From Norana najaformis (taxonomy: Eukaryota > Annelida > Clitellata > Crassiclitellata > Hormogastridae), in NCBI GenBank assembly GCA_964023275.1, contig OZ029916.1, positions 12,392,607 through 12,456,606 of the forward strand: a stretch of 64,000 bases of DNA, given 5' to 3'. Shown here in pieces: positions 10,045 to 20,972 of this stretch. Each line of letters starts with the position of its first letter. The stretch's first letter is position 1. A model generated the notes under the pieces. The model was not told the DNA's origin. It ran no database searches and saw only the letters and a list, made by a program, of their open reading frames with translations. The translations under genes and the position numbers were made by a program.

Positions 10045-11754
10045 ATGCCTCGGAAGTGCGTAAATACTGTGGACAACTTTTGTTACATTTGTGGGGAAGT
10101 GACATTTGCCAACCAGAAGAAAAGTATCACTTATCAAGTCAAGAAGGCATATCATGCTTACTTCGAATGCAAGGTTGGTGACCAAGACAAGCCATGGGCC
10201 CCGCATATATGCTGTGCTACATGTACAACACAGCTTTCACAGTGGTTGAATGGCAAAAGACCATCAATGCCGTTTGCAGTTCCCATGGTGTGGAGAGAGC
10301 AAAGCAACCACGTAGATGACTGTTACTTCTGCTTGGTTCCTCCTCTTTCCGGTGGAATAACGAAGCAAAAGAAGTCGACAATAGTCTACCCAAACATTCC
10401 GTCAGCATTGAGACCAGTTTCACATGGTGATGGACTTCCTATTCCAGAACCTCCAGCAGAATATATTTTCCTTGATTCATCTGATGAGGACAAGGGTGAG
10501 CCGACATGTTCTTCTCCTGGTCCGTCAGCGTGCAGTGATCCCGATTTTCACTGTGGTGCATCATCAACCCCACACAGAATAACACAGGAAGAACTAAATG
10601 ACCTTGTTCGTGATTTGGACTTATCCAAAAACAAGGCAGAATTGCTAGGATCAAGACTCCAACAATGGAATCTTCTAGAAGAAGATGTCACAATTACTTC
10701 ATATAGAAAGCGCCATCAGCAGTTGGAACCTTTCTTTATGAAGGAAGGTAATCTGGTATTCTGTTCCAATATTGACGACCTCATGAATGCCTTACAGATC
10801 ACTCATGACCCACAAGAATGGAGACTCTTTGTAGACTCTTCAACACGGAGTCTTAAGGCTGTGCTTTCGCACAATGGAAACCGTCTTCCATCTATTCCAT
10901 TAGCGCATGCTGTTCACATGAAAGAGACATACGATAACCTAAAACAGCTACTGCATTCCATTGACTATAACAGGTACAAATGGCACCTGTGTGGTGATTT
11001 GAAGGTAGTTGCCATTTTAATGGGACTGCAGCAAGGATATACAAAATATATGTGTTTCTTGTGTGAGTGGGATAGCCGAGCAAGAGAGTTGCACTACGTG
11101 CGGAAGGAATGGACTCCCAGACAAAACATGGCAGTTGGACAGAAGAATATCCAGCACCCAGCTCTGGTCGACGCTCACAAAATCCTACTACCACCCCTTC
11201 ACATCAAACTAGGTTTGGTGAAGAACTTCGTGAAAGCCATGGACCGCACTTCGACAGCTTTCCGATACCTGCATGAAAAATTCCCTCGACTCAGCGAAGC
11301 AAAGATTAAAGAGGGAGTTTTTGTGGGTCCTCAGATTAGAGAACTCTTCAAAGATGACCGCTTCAACAACTTGCTGGAGGGTGATGCGAAACAAGCATGG
11401 AATGCTTTTCGTCTAGTGTCTACAGACTTTCTGGGGAATGTTAGGGCAGGAAACTACAAGGAACTAGTAGAAGACATGCTCAAGCAGTACCAGAAATTTC
11501 GCTGCAATATGTCTCTGAAGATGCATTTCCTTCATTCCCATCTGGATTTCTTCCTTGACAACTGTGGTATGGTTAGTGACGAACATGGCGAACGTTTTCA
11601 TCAAGATATCGCAACAATGGAGCAAAGGTACCAGGGAAAATGGTCCACTACAATGTTGGCTGACTACTGCTGGACACTCCGCAGAGATGTCCAGAAAGTA
11701 AATTTCCTAGAAACGAGCTCAAAAAGCAAGAAAGCCCAAAATGAATCGAAATGA
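10045..11754 (+). CDS. Intact 569-aa zinc-finger protein of a multicopy metazoan (transposon-like) family
   Basis: A single uninterrupted frame begins with ATG (MPRKCVNTVDNFCYICGE). The N-terminus carries a cysteine-rich finger (C13, C16, C42, C56/C57, C60) followed by CYFC at 93-96, a plausible zinc-binding, DNA-binding head. Residues 130-180 are acidic and serine-rich. The C-terminal two thirds hold strongly patterned motifs: LFVDSS (D264), WHLCGDLKVV (D318), TKYMCFLCEWDSRA, LLPPLHIKLGLVKNFVKA, FVGPQIREL, MHFLHSHLDFF and SDEHGERFHQDI (E513/E516). I recognise this as a family with many near-identical genomic copies in arthropods and other metazoans, usually left uncharacterised. The spaced D, D and E residues could be an RNase-H-fold transposase triad, which is my inference. 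The gene is intronless with its own promoter, and its 3' end is duplicated upstream. Absence of any stop suggests a young or selected copy. Confidence 0.85.
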   Translation: MPRKCVNTVDNFCYICGEVTFANQKKSITYQVKKAYHAYFECKVGDQDKPWAPHICCATCTTQLSQWLNGKRPSMPFAVPMVWREQSNHVDDCYFCLVPPLSGGITKQKKSTIVYPNIPSALRPVSHGDGLPIPEPPAEYIFLDSSDEDKGEPTCSSPGPSACSDPDFHCGASSTPHRITQEELNDLVRDLDLSKNKAELLGSRLQQWNLLEEDVTITSYRKRHQQLEPFFMKEGNLVFCSNIDDLMNALQITHDPQEWRLFVDSSTRSLKAVLSHNGNRLPSIPLAHAVHMKETYDNLKQLLHSIDYNRYKWHLCGDLKVVAILMGLQQGYTKYMCFLCEWDSRARELHYVRKEWTPRQNMAVGQKNIQHPALVDAHKILLPPLHIKLGLVKNFVKAMDRTSTAFRYLHEKFPRLSEAKIKEGVFVGPQIRELFKDDRFNNLLEGDAKQAWNAFRLVSTDFLGNVRAGNYKELVEDMLKQYQKFRCNMSLKMHFLHSHLDFFLDNCGMVSDEHGERFHQDIATMEQRYQGKWSTTMLADYCWTLRRDVQKVNFLETSSKSKKAQNESK

Positions 11755-12465
11755 ATTCTTTTCATAATTATATTCCTTGTTGTGCTAGCGATCAAACTGT
11801 AAGTCCTCGTGTAGAATTTCGCTATCTCATAATTTTTATGCCCTGCAGCAAAACATGATTCAATATGTCCCTTGGTGCACCAATTTGGACTCGTGTGCAT
11901 CTATAATTGTGCAAATGAACAACCCATGTAAATATTTTTCTTAACCAGTTGCTTATGATGGTTTCACTGATGATAGACCAGAGGCATGTGAATATATCAC
12001 ATAGCTAATCTCAGTACATAAGTGCGAGTAAGTTCCGTATTATATTGCAAAACGCAGTAGACCTCGCCGCCATAGAAGTGTATAATCAGTCAGGCTTAAA
12101 GCAGCTCTGACAGGAAAATAGATGCCAACATGTGGAAGATATAACTTTACAGTTTCAGAGGAGCGGCATAAGGAGCGGAGCGACCCACTGACAGTCTCAC
12201 CCAGTCAGGAAGACACCATCTTAATTAAAAGATGAGTGAATTATACCCTGAGAAACAAACTTACCAGATGTAAACAGAAGGAAGTCAGTGAGAACATTTA
12301 CAGAGAGCACTCGAAGCGAGCAATGACAGCAGTCAGAAGTTAATAGAAGCTAGAAGTCGATCAGCAACCACAAATATAATACAGACAATTTAGTAGCCAG
12401 TGCCCATCAGACACTAAAGCTAATCGTTGTGATTATGAGTTCGTCGTTTAGCTAACATCCTCTCG
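11755..12465. other. 3' flank, no gene recognised
   Basis: No terminal inverted repeat matching the upstream flank was found, and no polyadenylation hexamer is obvious close to the stop. The stretch around 12180-12460 is purine-rich and may be leader sequence of the LINE that follows. Confidence 0.35.
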
Positions 12466-12469
12466 TTCT

Positions 12470-12545
12470 GGGTAATATAGCTCAGTCGATGAAGTAAGCT
12501 GGCAGTGAATCGGGGTAGATTCCCCATGCCTTCTTCGGTGAGCTC
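12470..12545 (+). other. tRNA-like sequence (possible SINE head)
   Basis: TAGCTCAGTCGATG (12478 on) resembles a pol III A box, and GGGTAGATTCC (12513-12523) matches 9 of 11 positions of a B box. Their ~34-base spacing is right for a tRNA. The flanks do not fold into a clean tRNA, so this is either a tRNA-derived SINE head or chance. Confidence 0.35.
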
Positions 12546-12559
12546 TAAACCTACATAGC

Positions 12560-15124
12560 TAAAGTTCAATTCGAGTTAAGTGACGTGAGCTGCAGAGGCG
12601 AAATTTTCATCTCGACGAACTGTTTGATCTTGTTTAGTCATACAAGATTCATTTCAACCGACGTTCTGGAAGATCTTCGTCATCATCGTTATCATCAAGA
12701 CTTCCGCTCTGCTTTTGCGCTGAATCTCCACTTTTCTCTCGACCGCCAAACACTGCAGACAATCGCCATCTCGACAACAATCAGCTGTACCATATCGCCA
12801 ACCCACGATGTCTGTACTCGTCGTCCGGATCCTATCTATCCAATTCTTTCATCCCAACACCCAAGAAACATGCGCTACATGACGCAAAAGGCCTACCGTT
12901 ATGTAGCGCTGTCCTCTGTCCATCGAATTGTCTTCTACAGCATAATATAAATAATATAAACCCAAATATTGCCTTTCTGACCCGAAAATCTCTCACCTGG
13001 TTACTGTTTCCACTCGTTTGAATGTGCATCAATTACGATTGAACTTCCTCACACAAATCTGACTATCTTTAATGTATATCGCACTCCATCCACCTCTTCA
13101 TATTCGAGTCCTCCATCGGTGTTCTTGAAAGAGTCTACCATCTCCTATCAACTGCCGCCACTACACCTCATGAATTTCTGATTACAGGTGAGTTTAATAT
13201 ACATGTTGATAACCCTTCTGGCACATTTGCTTCTGAATTCCTCACCTTTTTATCTTCAACTAATCTGGTTCAACATGTCAAATTCCCCACCTACATTCAT
13301 AATTACACATTCGTAATTACATCCTCATTATCCGTCTTCAGTCTATCACCTGATATATCTTTCTCTTTCGACACACCATTTGATCATTACCCCATCTTTA
13401 CATGTCTTAACATTCTTCTGACTCCACGTCCTGATCCTGTCTTTCATGCTTTTAGTTAGTAGTTCCGCAGTTTAACGACAGTTTATGACATCAAAGGCCG
13501 TTGCCGTCGCCCTCCTCCTTTATCCAGGCTTGGAACTGGCACTACCCCCAAACAAGGCAGTGGCAGAGTTTTTCATTCTTTTCACCCCATTAGTACAATA
13601 AATATTGAAGCCTTCATACAAGATATCTCCTGTTCTAACCTCGTTTTAAATCCACCCTCCTCCATTGATGACCTTCTCTCTTCCTACAAGACGGCCCTTT
13701 CTATGATTCTTGACAAACATGCACATGTTATTGCCCCATCCAGCTCTGACTCTAACAATCCATGGTATAATTCCTATCTCCAGGCCTTCAGATCTTTCCG
13801 GCGACGCCTTGAACGTGCCTACAAACGCACTAGCGATCCTTAGCTTCTCTCTGCCCTTAAATCTGCCACAATTAAATATCACCACCTTCTTGCTGCACTG
13901 CTAAAAAGAGATTTTACTCTTCGTTAGTTCGCTCCCGATCCTCTAATCCTCGCCTTCTCTGGAAAACCAACTCCTCCATCGGAACTCATCCAGCCCACTT
14001 CCAAATTCTCTTCCACCTTGTTCAGTAGCTGACTTCTTTTGTTCTTTCTTTTCTGACAAAATTGGTACCATCCGTCTTTCTCTACATTCTTTCCTTTCCA
14101 ACACCATCTGCTGATGCTTCCTTTCCCACTTATGATTGCCCTCCCTCCTCACCACGATCTTCATTCTCTTTCAACCCACATCAGAGACTGAAATACTGCA
14201 TCTATTAAACTCTCTTCCTAACAAACATTGTGAACTTGACCCTACACCCACTTCCTTATTAAAAAACTGGGCATCTCTCCTTGTCCCAATCATTACCAAA
14301 ATAGTTAATCTCTCATTATCTACATGTAATCTCCCCCTCCTTTTCAAACAGTCTCTTGTTACCCCTCTTCTCAAGAAAATCCTTTCAAACTACCGGCCTG
14401 TTTCCAACTTAACTTTCATCTCCAAATTAACTGAACGGATTGTCCTTTCTCGGATCAATGACTGTTTAGCTTCCAACTAACTCCTTACCCACACCAATCT
14501 GGTTTTACTAAACGCCACTCAACTGAAACTCTGCTGACATCTCTCTACAACAAGCTTGTTTCTGCCATTTCTCATCAACTGGTTTCTTGTCTCTGTCGCC
14601 TTGATATCTCTGCAGCCTTCGACACCATAGATCACAATATCTTACTCTACTGACTTTCAACCTGGTTTGGTTTTGCTGACACTGCTGTCCTTTGGATAAG
14701 TCTTATCTCTCCTCCTGCTATTTCCCCGTTAAAACTTTGGAAGCCTCTTGTCAGTCATACCCTCTCACTTGCGGAGATCCGCAAAGCTCGGTTCCTGGAC
14801 TTTTTCTGTTTATCCTCTACACTACTCCACTCAGCTCGCTCATCAAAGCATCCTCAGTTGACCATCACCTCTTTGCTGATGGCCCCCAACTATTCATCTC
14901 CTTCTCTCCTTCTTCACCTCTTTCAATTTCTGCGCTGGTCTTTTACTCAAGACTTAAAACATTTCTTTTCCAAAAATCTTTCTTCCCTTATGTCTCTTCT
15001 CGCTTCAATTTCAAACAACATCCACTGTAGCCGTCCGACTGTCTGACGTCTGACTGCCTGACTCCTGGATCTTGACCTGGAACCGAACCTTTTTGCCTAT
15101 CGATTTTGTTTTGTATTGTTGTTG

Positions 15125-15219
<95 letters not shown>

Positions 15220-15306
15220 ATGCAATGCAAACTAATCAAATCAAATCTAATGCCTCTTTGGTGCTGAAACTTAACCCAAGGTCACTTTGACTCAAACGAT
15301 TTATTA

Positions 15307-15346
<40 letters not shown>

Positions 15347-15356
15347 TAAGAACTGC
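12560..15356 (+). mobile_element. L2-A LINE copy 2 with endonuclease and RT relics
   Basis: This is the longest L2-A copy. An APE-type endonuclease remnant is visible at about 13070-13420 (TIFNVYRTPST, then FLITGEFNIHVDN, LVQHVKFPTYIHN and DTPFDHYPIF), corresponding to the GDFN and SDH catalytic areas of LINE endonucleases. A spacer and then RT fragments follow; from 13615 to the end it is the near-identical twin of 1-1740. RT motifs HSTET, AAFDTIDHN and a damaged active site are present with the same stops as the twin. The 3' end has the TTA arrays at 15118-15215 and 15310-15346. Confidence 0.85.
15118..15215. repeat. (TTG)n(TTA)n microsatellite, twin of 1504-1605
   Basis: It differs from the first array by one TTG unit fewer and one TTA unit more, the only obvious length-neutral change between the twins. 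A second ATT array lies at 15306-15346. Confidence 0.95.
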
Positions 15357-15650
15357 ATAAATCTGACTGCGGCTTGACTGGTTGGCCATCTGTTAATGTC
15401 TTGTGTATTTTTAGGAAGAGCCATTCGACTGAGACGGTGGTCCTTCGACTTGTCTCCGACATCTATGACGCAATCGACGCAGGGAAAGTCACGCTGCTCG
15501 CTCTCCTTGATGTACACTGTGGATCATCAGATTCTTCTGACGCGTATCGAAACCTGGTTTTGCGGGTCGGACACTCGAATGAATACGCTCTTTCCTCGAT
15601 GGGAGGTCTATGAGAACGGACAAGAGTCCACTGATCGAGTGCAGTATTTG
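15357..15650 (+). mobile_element. L2-like RT fragment (L2-F), plus strand
   Basis: A short RT piece reads RKSHSTETVVLRLVSDIYDA, IDAGKVTLLALLDV, then after a gap DHQILLTRIETWF. These are the HSTE..L and AAFDTVDH blocks of CR1/L2 RTs with the FDT part deleted. It abuts a reverse-strand fragment of another family. Confidence 0.7.
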
Positions 15651-15654
15651 TTGG

Positions 15655-15905
15655 AATGGTGATAGATGTCTGATTTAAATGTAGTAAACTTTGTGAACAA
15701 TAACTGAATTCCTTGCTCGATGGGCAACCAGCGTAACAAATGCAATATTGGTATAATATGTTGATACTTAAACCTTTTTGTTTTATAGCTCTTGTGGGAG
15801 AATTTTGAATCATTTGTAGTTTGTGCAAATCTCTCTCTCCCCCTCTCTAACGCCGATAAGAAGGGAGTCAAAGTAATCAAACCTGCTGGAAACCAATGCA
15901 TTAGC
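15655..15905 (-). mobile_element. L2-B LINE C-terminal fragment, reverse strand
   Basis: The minus strand gives LHKLQMIQNSPTRAIKQK, LLRWLPIEQGIQL and LLFTKFTTFKSD, close to LHKLQMVQNSLTRAIKQ in the plus-strand copy at 49780-51135, so both belong to one family. Confidence 0.7.
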
Positions 15906-16480
15906 TAGTGGAATTAAGACAGTATGAGGCAAAAGAGACCACACAGTTCAATGGTTTATTGTCATCATATGATTACAACGATCGTTGACGACATTACAGA
16001 AAATGGATTTAGTATTTAAAGTACTTGTTAAAGAATGTCTGTCATTGTTTTAGAAAATGTCTTCATTTCTTTTATAAAGCAATTAGAAATAACTAAAATA
16101 TTACCATCATATACACAGAATTTAAAAACTCCTTAATTACCAACATGTAATATAACATTTTGGGAGATTATTGAATCTTTCATCTATCCAGGTTATAGTT
16201 CATAGGCCTAAACGATCATTCATTCCTGTCATAATAAAACATGAGAATCTTTTCAAAGATAATGTATTCTGAATAATACACTTATAAATAGCAAGCACAG
16301 TCGAGTATTTAAAACTCTTTTATCTATGACTAAACCAAGATTCTACGAATATCTTTATGTGAAATTGAGCTGATTTGCATATGGCGCTAACACGATTAAA
16401 CATGACACAGTGAAGACAAATATTATGCCTAGACAGCATTCGCAATCAGTACGATTAATAAGCAAGCCGCCCAACTGAAT
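15906..16480. other. No feature recognised
   Basis: AT-rich; no open frame, repeat or motif worth naming. Confidence 0.4.
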
Positions 16481-16484
16481 AGCT

Positions 16485-16605
16485 GTAACCAATTTAACGA
16501 ATGCAATAATGGTATAATATGCTGATACTTAAATATTTTTGCTTGTGGCTCTGGCTAGATAGGTTTGAACCAGTTGTAGTTTGTACAGTTCTTTTTGTAG
16601 CGCCC
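16485..16605 (-). mobile_element. Second reversed L2-B fragment
   Basis: The stretch with AATGCAATAATGGTATAATATG and GTTGTAGTTTGTACA is a diverged duplicate of 15728-15835 in the same orientation. It keeps the order of that RT segment but not an open frame. Confidence 0.6.
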
Positions 16606-16609
16606 TACG

Positions 16610-16865
16610 AGCGCTAAGTCACGGGAACCAGCTTATTCACAGGCGCTCAGTCAAAACAAAATCGATAGACAGGAAGGGTTTGGTTCCAGTTCATAATTAG
16701 GCACGCAGATAGTCGGACGGCTATGGTGAGTGGTGTATGGAATTGAACTGGAAAGTGAGATAAAGGGACAAGGAAGAATCAGGATAGGATTTGTGGAAGA
16801 GGAGTGTTTTCAGCTTTGAGTTAAAGACCTATGCAGAAATTGCAAGAGGTAAAGTGTTGGTGAGT
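16610..16865 (-). mobile_element. L2-A 3' end, reverse strand
   Basis: The reverse complement carries the family's diagnostic 3' words: CTATCGATTTTGTTTTGACT, GAGCGCCTGTGAATAAGCTGG and TCCCGTGACTTAGC. It then reads upstream into the degraded RT C-terminus near 16800. The terminal GATTAC repeats are missing. Confidence 0.8.
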
Positions 16866-17517
16866 TCGCACTCCAACTTTATTCAGGCTTTGGACTGACA
16901 CCACCCTGGTGCGGCAAAGGCAGAGTTCAAACCATTCTGCTGGTGCATTTACAAGGCTTGGAAAGCTTAATATTTGCTAGTGTACGTTTCGCTTGTATTG
17001 CATAGGTGTCAGCACCCACTCATAAACTTTATTTTTACATGAATAATGAGCATAAAAGAAACATATCACGCATAGAAAACATACCACGCTTTAAATGCAG
17101 TCAAGGCAAGCAGTAATTGAATTTCATGTGGATATATAAACTGCATTATTATAATTGAAAATTAAAATTTATTTACAAGCGGGACAGCCAAATTGTTAAT
17201 TTGAGATTTTAGCAATTTATCATTCGTAAAACTAAGGCAACATGTGTTAAATGTTCTAACAGAGCCCCATAAAACTTTCTGGAAGGACGGGCCCTGAGTA
17301 GGCCTATTTGCTCCTCTGCTACCTATCGACGACCTTGCGAGTAGTATCTAAGACTTATTTGTTGGAATGTGCCTCATTAAGTCTTGTTAGTAGGCCTACA
17401 TCACGGAACTCTGTATTCCAGCCTCGAGTCAGCCTGGACTGCGATCGTGGCGCTAAGAAAACTCGGTAAGCGTCAGTCGATTGAACTTGAAAATATTTCT
17501 GTACTCTGTTATTATTA
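16866..17517. other. Mostly unassigned
   Basis: The segment 16876-16935 resembles 13520-13570 (CAGGCTTTGGACTG...GGCAGAGTT against CAGGCTTGGAACTG...GGCAGAGTT), a short shared motif of unknown origin. Nothing else is recognised. Confidence 0.4.
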
Positions 17518-17523
17518 TTATTA

Positions 17524-17575
<52 letters not shown>

Positions 17576-17625
17576 GTATTATTATTAAATTTAAATTTAT
17601 TTATTTATTTATTCATTTATATATT
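17510..17625. repeat. (ATT)n, (CAT)n and (TTTA)n microsatellites
   Basis: About seventeen CAT units at 17525-17574, bordered by ATT units and followed by TTTA units to about 17610. Confidence 0.95.
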
Positions 17626-17649
17626 TTACCCGAGTTAGAAATGATCCAT

Positions 17650-20560
17650 CACGAACTAAAAAATTCAGTTAGGAGTATAAAATGATCTCTGAGAAATCAG
17701 GCCTCGTCCCTGTAGTTTTCACAGCCGTCTGAAAATGTGATTCCCTGAATGCAATGGCATTGTAGCGCTGGACACAGATAGATAGGCGCTGGAAAAGGAA
17801 CTGAGTCTCACGGTCGTCTCTGGCGACTGCTGAAACGCGACGCCTCAACACTTAAAGAAATTCTGTACCCTCAGCATTTATTGGACCAAGGGTCTCAAAT
17901 GCAGTGGGAACAAACTTGTGGGTTCTAGGTAGAAGTGCATATTTTGCAGACATGGTTTGCTGCTTCTTCAGCTACAGAAACTGCTGAAATCGCTGTCTGT
18001 AAAAAGTAGGAGATAGCACAAATATGGACCATTGTAGCATCCCAGGTCATATATTTTCCAGCCGCCCAAGGAACGAGTGTGGCACCATCGGGCCGCTTGC
18101 CGTCAGCCCGCAGGGGACCCATTGACTCCTTCATGTTTGGAACGTCTGCACTCTAGAGTGAACGCAATATGATATCATTTATGGCATGATGGCGAATAGA
18201 GCGTCCCTTAGATAGTTTGCAAACTAACCCATGGTGCCCTTCTGGGCCAACAACATCTCCACATCGACATGTATGGGGTAACAAAGGTCAAGGCCTAAAC
18301 GAAGGTCAACTGCCACCCTCACCGCCTCATTACCTAAGCAGAGACCACAAGATGGAATTGGGAGAGCACTCAGCCAATCACCAGAGTGAGGATAACAGAC
18401 AGCAGCCAACCTAGCCCGATCCACAGGGTTTCTGGCGGCGGCACAAATTGACAGCTTGTCCTTCTCCACCAACAGCCGACCCCATGTAACCTGCTTAGCA
18501 GGCAGAGGATCCAGAACAGCTGGAAGAGTGTCTTGGCGTGCCACCAGCATTTCCTCAAAGTAAGTGTCTGGGGCAGTTGTGCATTTGGTAAAAATGGCAG
18601 ACTGAAGCCCGTATGGGCTGAAGAAGCCAACGATGACACTCTTCTCAAACCCAGTCCACCATTTCGAATGGGGAGTGAGGGATTATCCACTGGTTATTAT
18701 TTAAACTAATGTTGATGATGCGTTCAAGCCCTTCCCTCATTATTTGGTCCAACCGTCCCAGTATAGGATGATTTTGACAAGAGGAACAGCGGTGCACATG
18801 GCTAAGCTTAGAGGCACCAAAGGAGGACCTTAAGAGGCTGAGGCTGCTCTGTGCTCGCAGTTTGCACAGATCATCAATAACATTCCCAGGGCCTCACAAT
18901 GTACCTGCAGGATGTCGTCTAGAACGAAGCCTTTAAAAAGGCAAGCTCCCAAAAGAGTGAGTGATTGAGTCAACACATTGGAATTCTGGAAACATCGGGT
19001 TTTGAGTAGTCAGGGAAGCAGAATAATATTCGCATTTCTGCCGATTGAGATGCAGCCCAAGCGAAGAATTTAAGAAAGCTAACAGAGCAATGTACTTTTC
19101 AACGGTCCCTGGGCTACCACCCAGAGAGATGTCGTCCAGATAATCGATGTGAAGGTCAGATTGTAGGAAGTATAGCACAGGTTGAAGAGGGAGACAAAAC
19201 AGAAGTGAACCAAGAAGGTCTCCCTGTTGAGGGCCATTTGAAATTAAATAGAAAACGAACCAAATATCAGCACGGAAACAAAAGTGTAAGACTGATGAAC
19301 AAAACTGTAAATTTCAGGTATTAAGTTATAAGCAGACTCGAGCACTGGATCTCTACGTAGGCTGTTAAATGCGTCAGAGAAATATAATTTTACAAATATA
19401 TGGTCCTGGGGCATGGCAGTGACATACTTTCTTGCAGCATGGACTGCCGCCTCACACCCAGCTGGTGTTGCAATGCCAACCTGCAGCGGGGCAAAAAAAT
19501 TAAGTCAATTTTCCAACTGCGTACCTATTGGCACACTTAGCAGCCACTCTTCTCAGTGTGTATCCAATGGCTTTTGGCCTTAGGCCCCCTGATTTTTTGA
19601 TAAGTGCAATAAGGCTGCCACCAAAAAAGGTAGGTCTCACCTCTGGCGGGCATGCGCCACGGAGTAAGCTGTTAATGAACTCCGTCATTTCCCCAAGTAG
19701 AGCTTCGCGGTGGTTGATAAGCTCAAGGAGGTGCTGGGTTGCAGCCCATCTGGTCCCCCGGCAGAACCTGATGGAAAAAAGCGAATGGCAGCTTCTACAT
19801 CCGACTGCTCAACTTGGTACGGTACTGTGGTATTCTGGCTTGGAAGAGCGGCAAGACTTCCAGGCTGGGGGTCTACAGGATGCTTATCAACCAAGATACT
19901 GAAGTTTTCCACGTTTGGCGTCGCGGGGCGGCTCTGATCACACAGAATGCGAACGGCTGCACTAATATTTCCATCCTCCAGCTTGGAGGTGACAGCGACA
20001 GCAGCCAAAAGAGCATCCAAGTACCTGACAATGGTTCCGCGCCCACCAGTCCCTGTAGTTGCATGTACTCCAGATGGTTCAGCGGGCTGGGCTAAGGCTT
20101 CCACACGTTTCTTAATGATGGCAATTGTGCCTGCGACCAGCTCTTTTGGGTTGAGGTAGAACCTCCGGCGCAAACCTCAGTAGCGCCCGCCAGCACTCAA
20201 GGTCAGAGTGGCAGCAGCAAATCGAGTGGAAAATATTTGTTAGAGATTGTGAACAGGCTAAACGTGCGCCTTTAGGGATGTGTTTCAGGAGCGGGTGGCT
20301 GACTTCCGAGTGTGTTATCAGGTCTTGAGGCGGTGGTCGAACTTCCTTAATAATATGCATGGTGTTGTTCTCTCCATCTAATCCGTCCCCGAAGCCAGCG
20401 GCCGATGGCACGGCCAGTGGTGGCGGCCAGACCCGGGGCAGGGTCTGTTTGCGGGCCGTGACGATGAACTGTTCCATCACGGAGATGGAGTTGTTTTTTT
20501 GCAAGACAGTGACTAGAGACACTACTGGATTTTCCTGCCTTCTCAGAGGGCATTACAATA
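17650..20560 (-). mobile_element. Decayed non-LTR-like RT element with C-terminal RPDG...WD domain
   Basis: Read on the minus strand from 20560 downward, the order is: an N-terminal block HPLLKHIPKGARLACSQSL; the RT entry FFPSGSAGGPDGLQ; a block with SLIALIKKSGGLRPKAIG; the active-site region IDYLDDISLGG (near 19140); PIRNGGLGLRR; a segment with WLSALPIPSCGL and AVDLRLGLDLC; KRPDGATLVPW...YMTWDATM (near 18080); and FLFQRLSICVQRYNA (near 17790). I recognise this order from abundant uncharacterised RT proteins in invertebrates. Stops and shifts are frequent, so this copy is dead. The RPDG/WDAT pair suggests a restriction-like endonuclease fold, an inference. Confidence 0.75.
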
Positions 20561-20800
20561 GACGGCCGTCAACTCCTATTGTTCGGCGTGCGAAGTGCGA
20601 CAGAAAACCAACATAAAACGTAAAAATAGCAAACAGAAATGCAAACAGTGCACAGAAAACTGAAGGACCTGGATAAAAATCGGACTGAAAAAAAACAAGT
20701 AAAAAAAGACCAGTAGAAAACAATAACAAACCAGCATAACCATCGGAGCACTAGTAGCATGCAACCAGGACGAGGCCATCCCAGAAAATTTTTATTTTTA
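20561..20800 (-). other. Probable 5' leader of the preceding RT element
   Basis: Pyrimidine-rich on the minus strand, with no coding signal, lying just upstream of the element's first recognisable block. It may equally be unrelated flank. Confidence 0.35.
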
Positions 20801-20805
20801 TTGTT

Positions 20806-20854
20806 ATTACTACTACTACTACTACCGCTACCACTACTGTCACTACTACTATCG

Positions 20855-20924
<70 letters not shown>

Positions 20925-20972
20925 CACTACTACTACTACTACTACTACCACCACTACAACTACTACTACTAT
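20806..20972. repeat. (ACT)n microsatellite, 3' tail of a reversed LINE
   Basis: Interrupted ACT units (GTA/AGT on the minus strand). They begin exactly where the minus-strand LINE at 20973-22095 ends, so the array probably grew from that element's 3' tail. Confidence 0.85.

Noticed and set aside
20640..20972. Polyserine protein on the minus strand
   Set aside because: Explained by the ACT/AGT array at a LINE tail; the non-repeat part shows no known domain.
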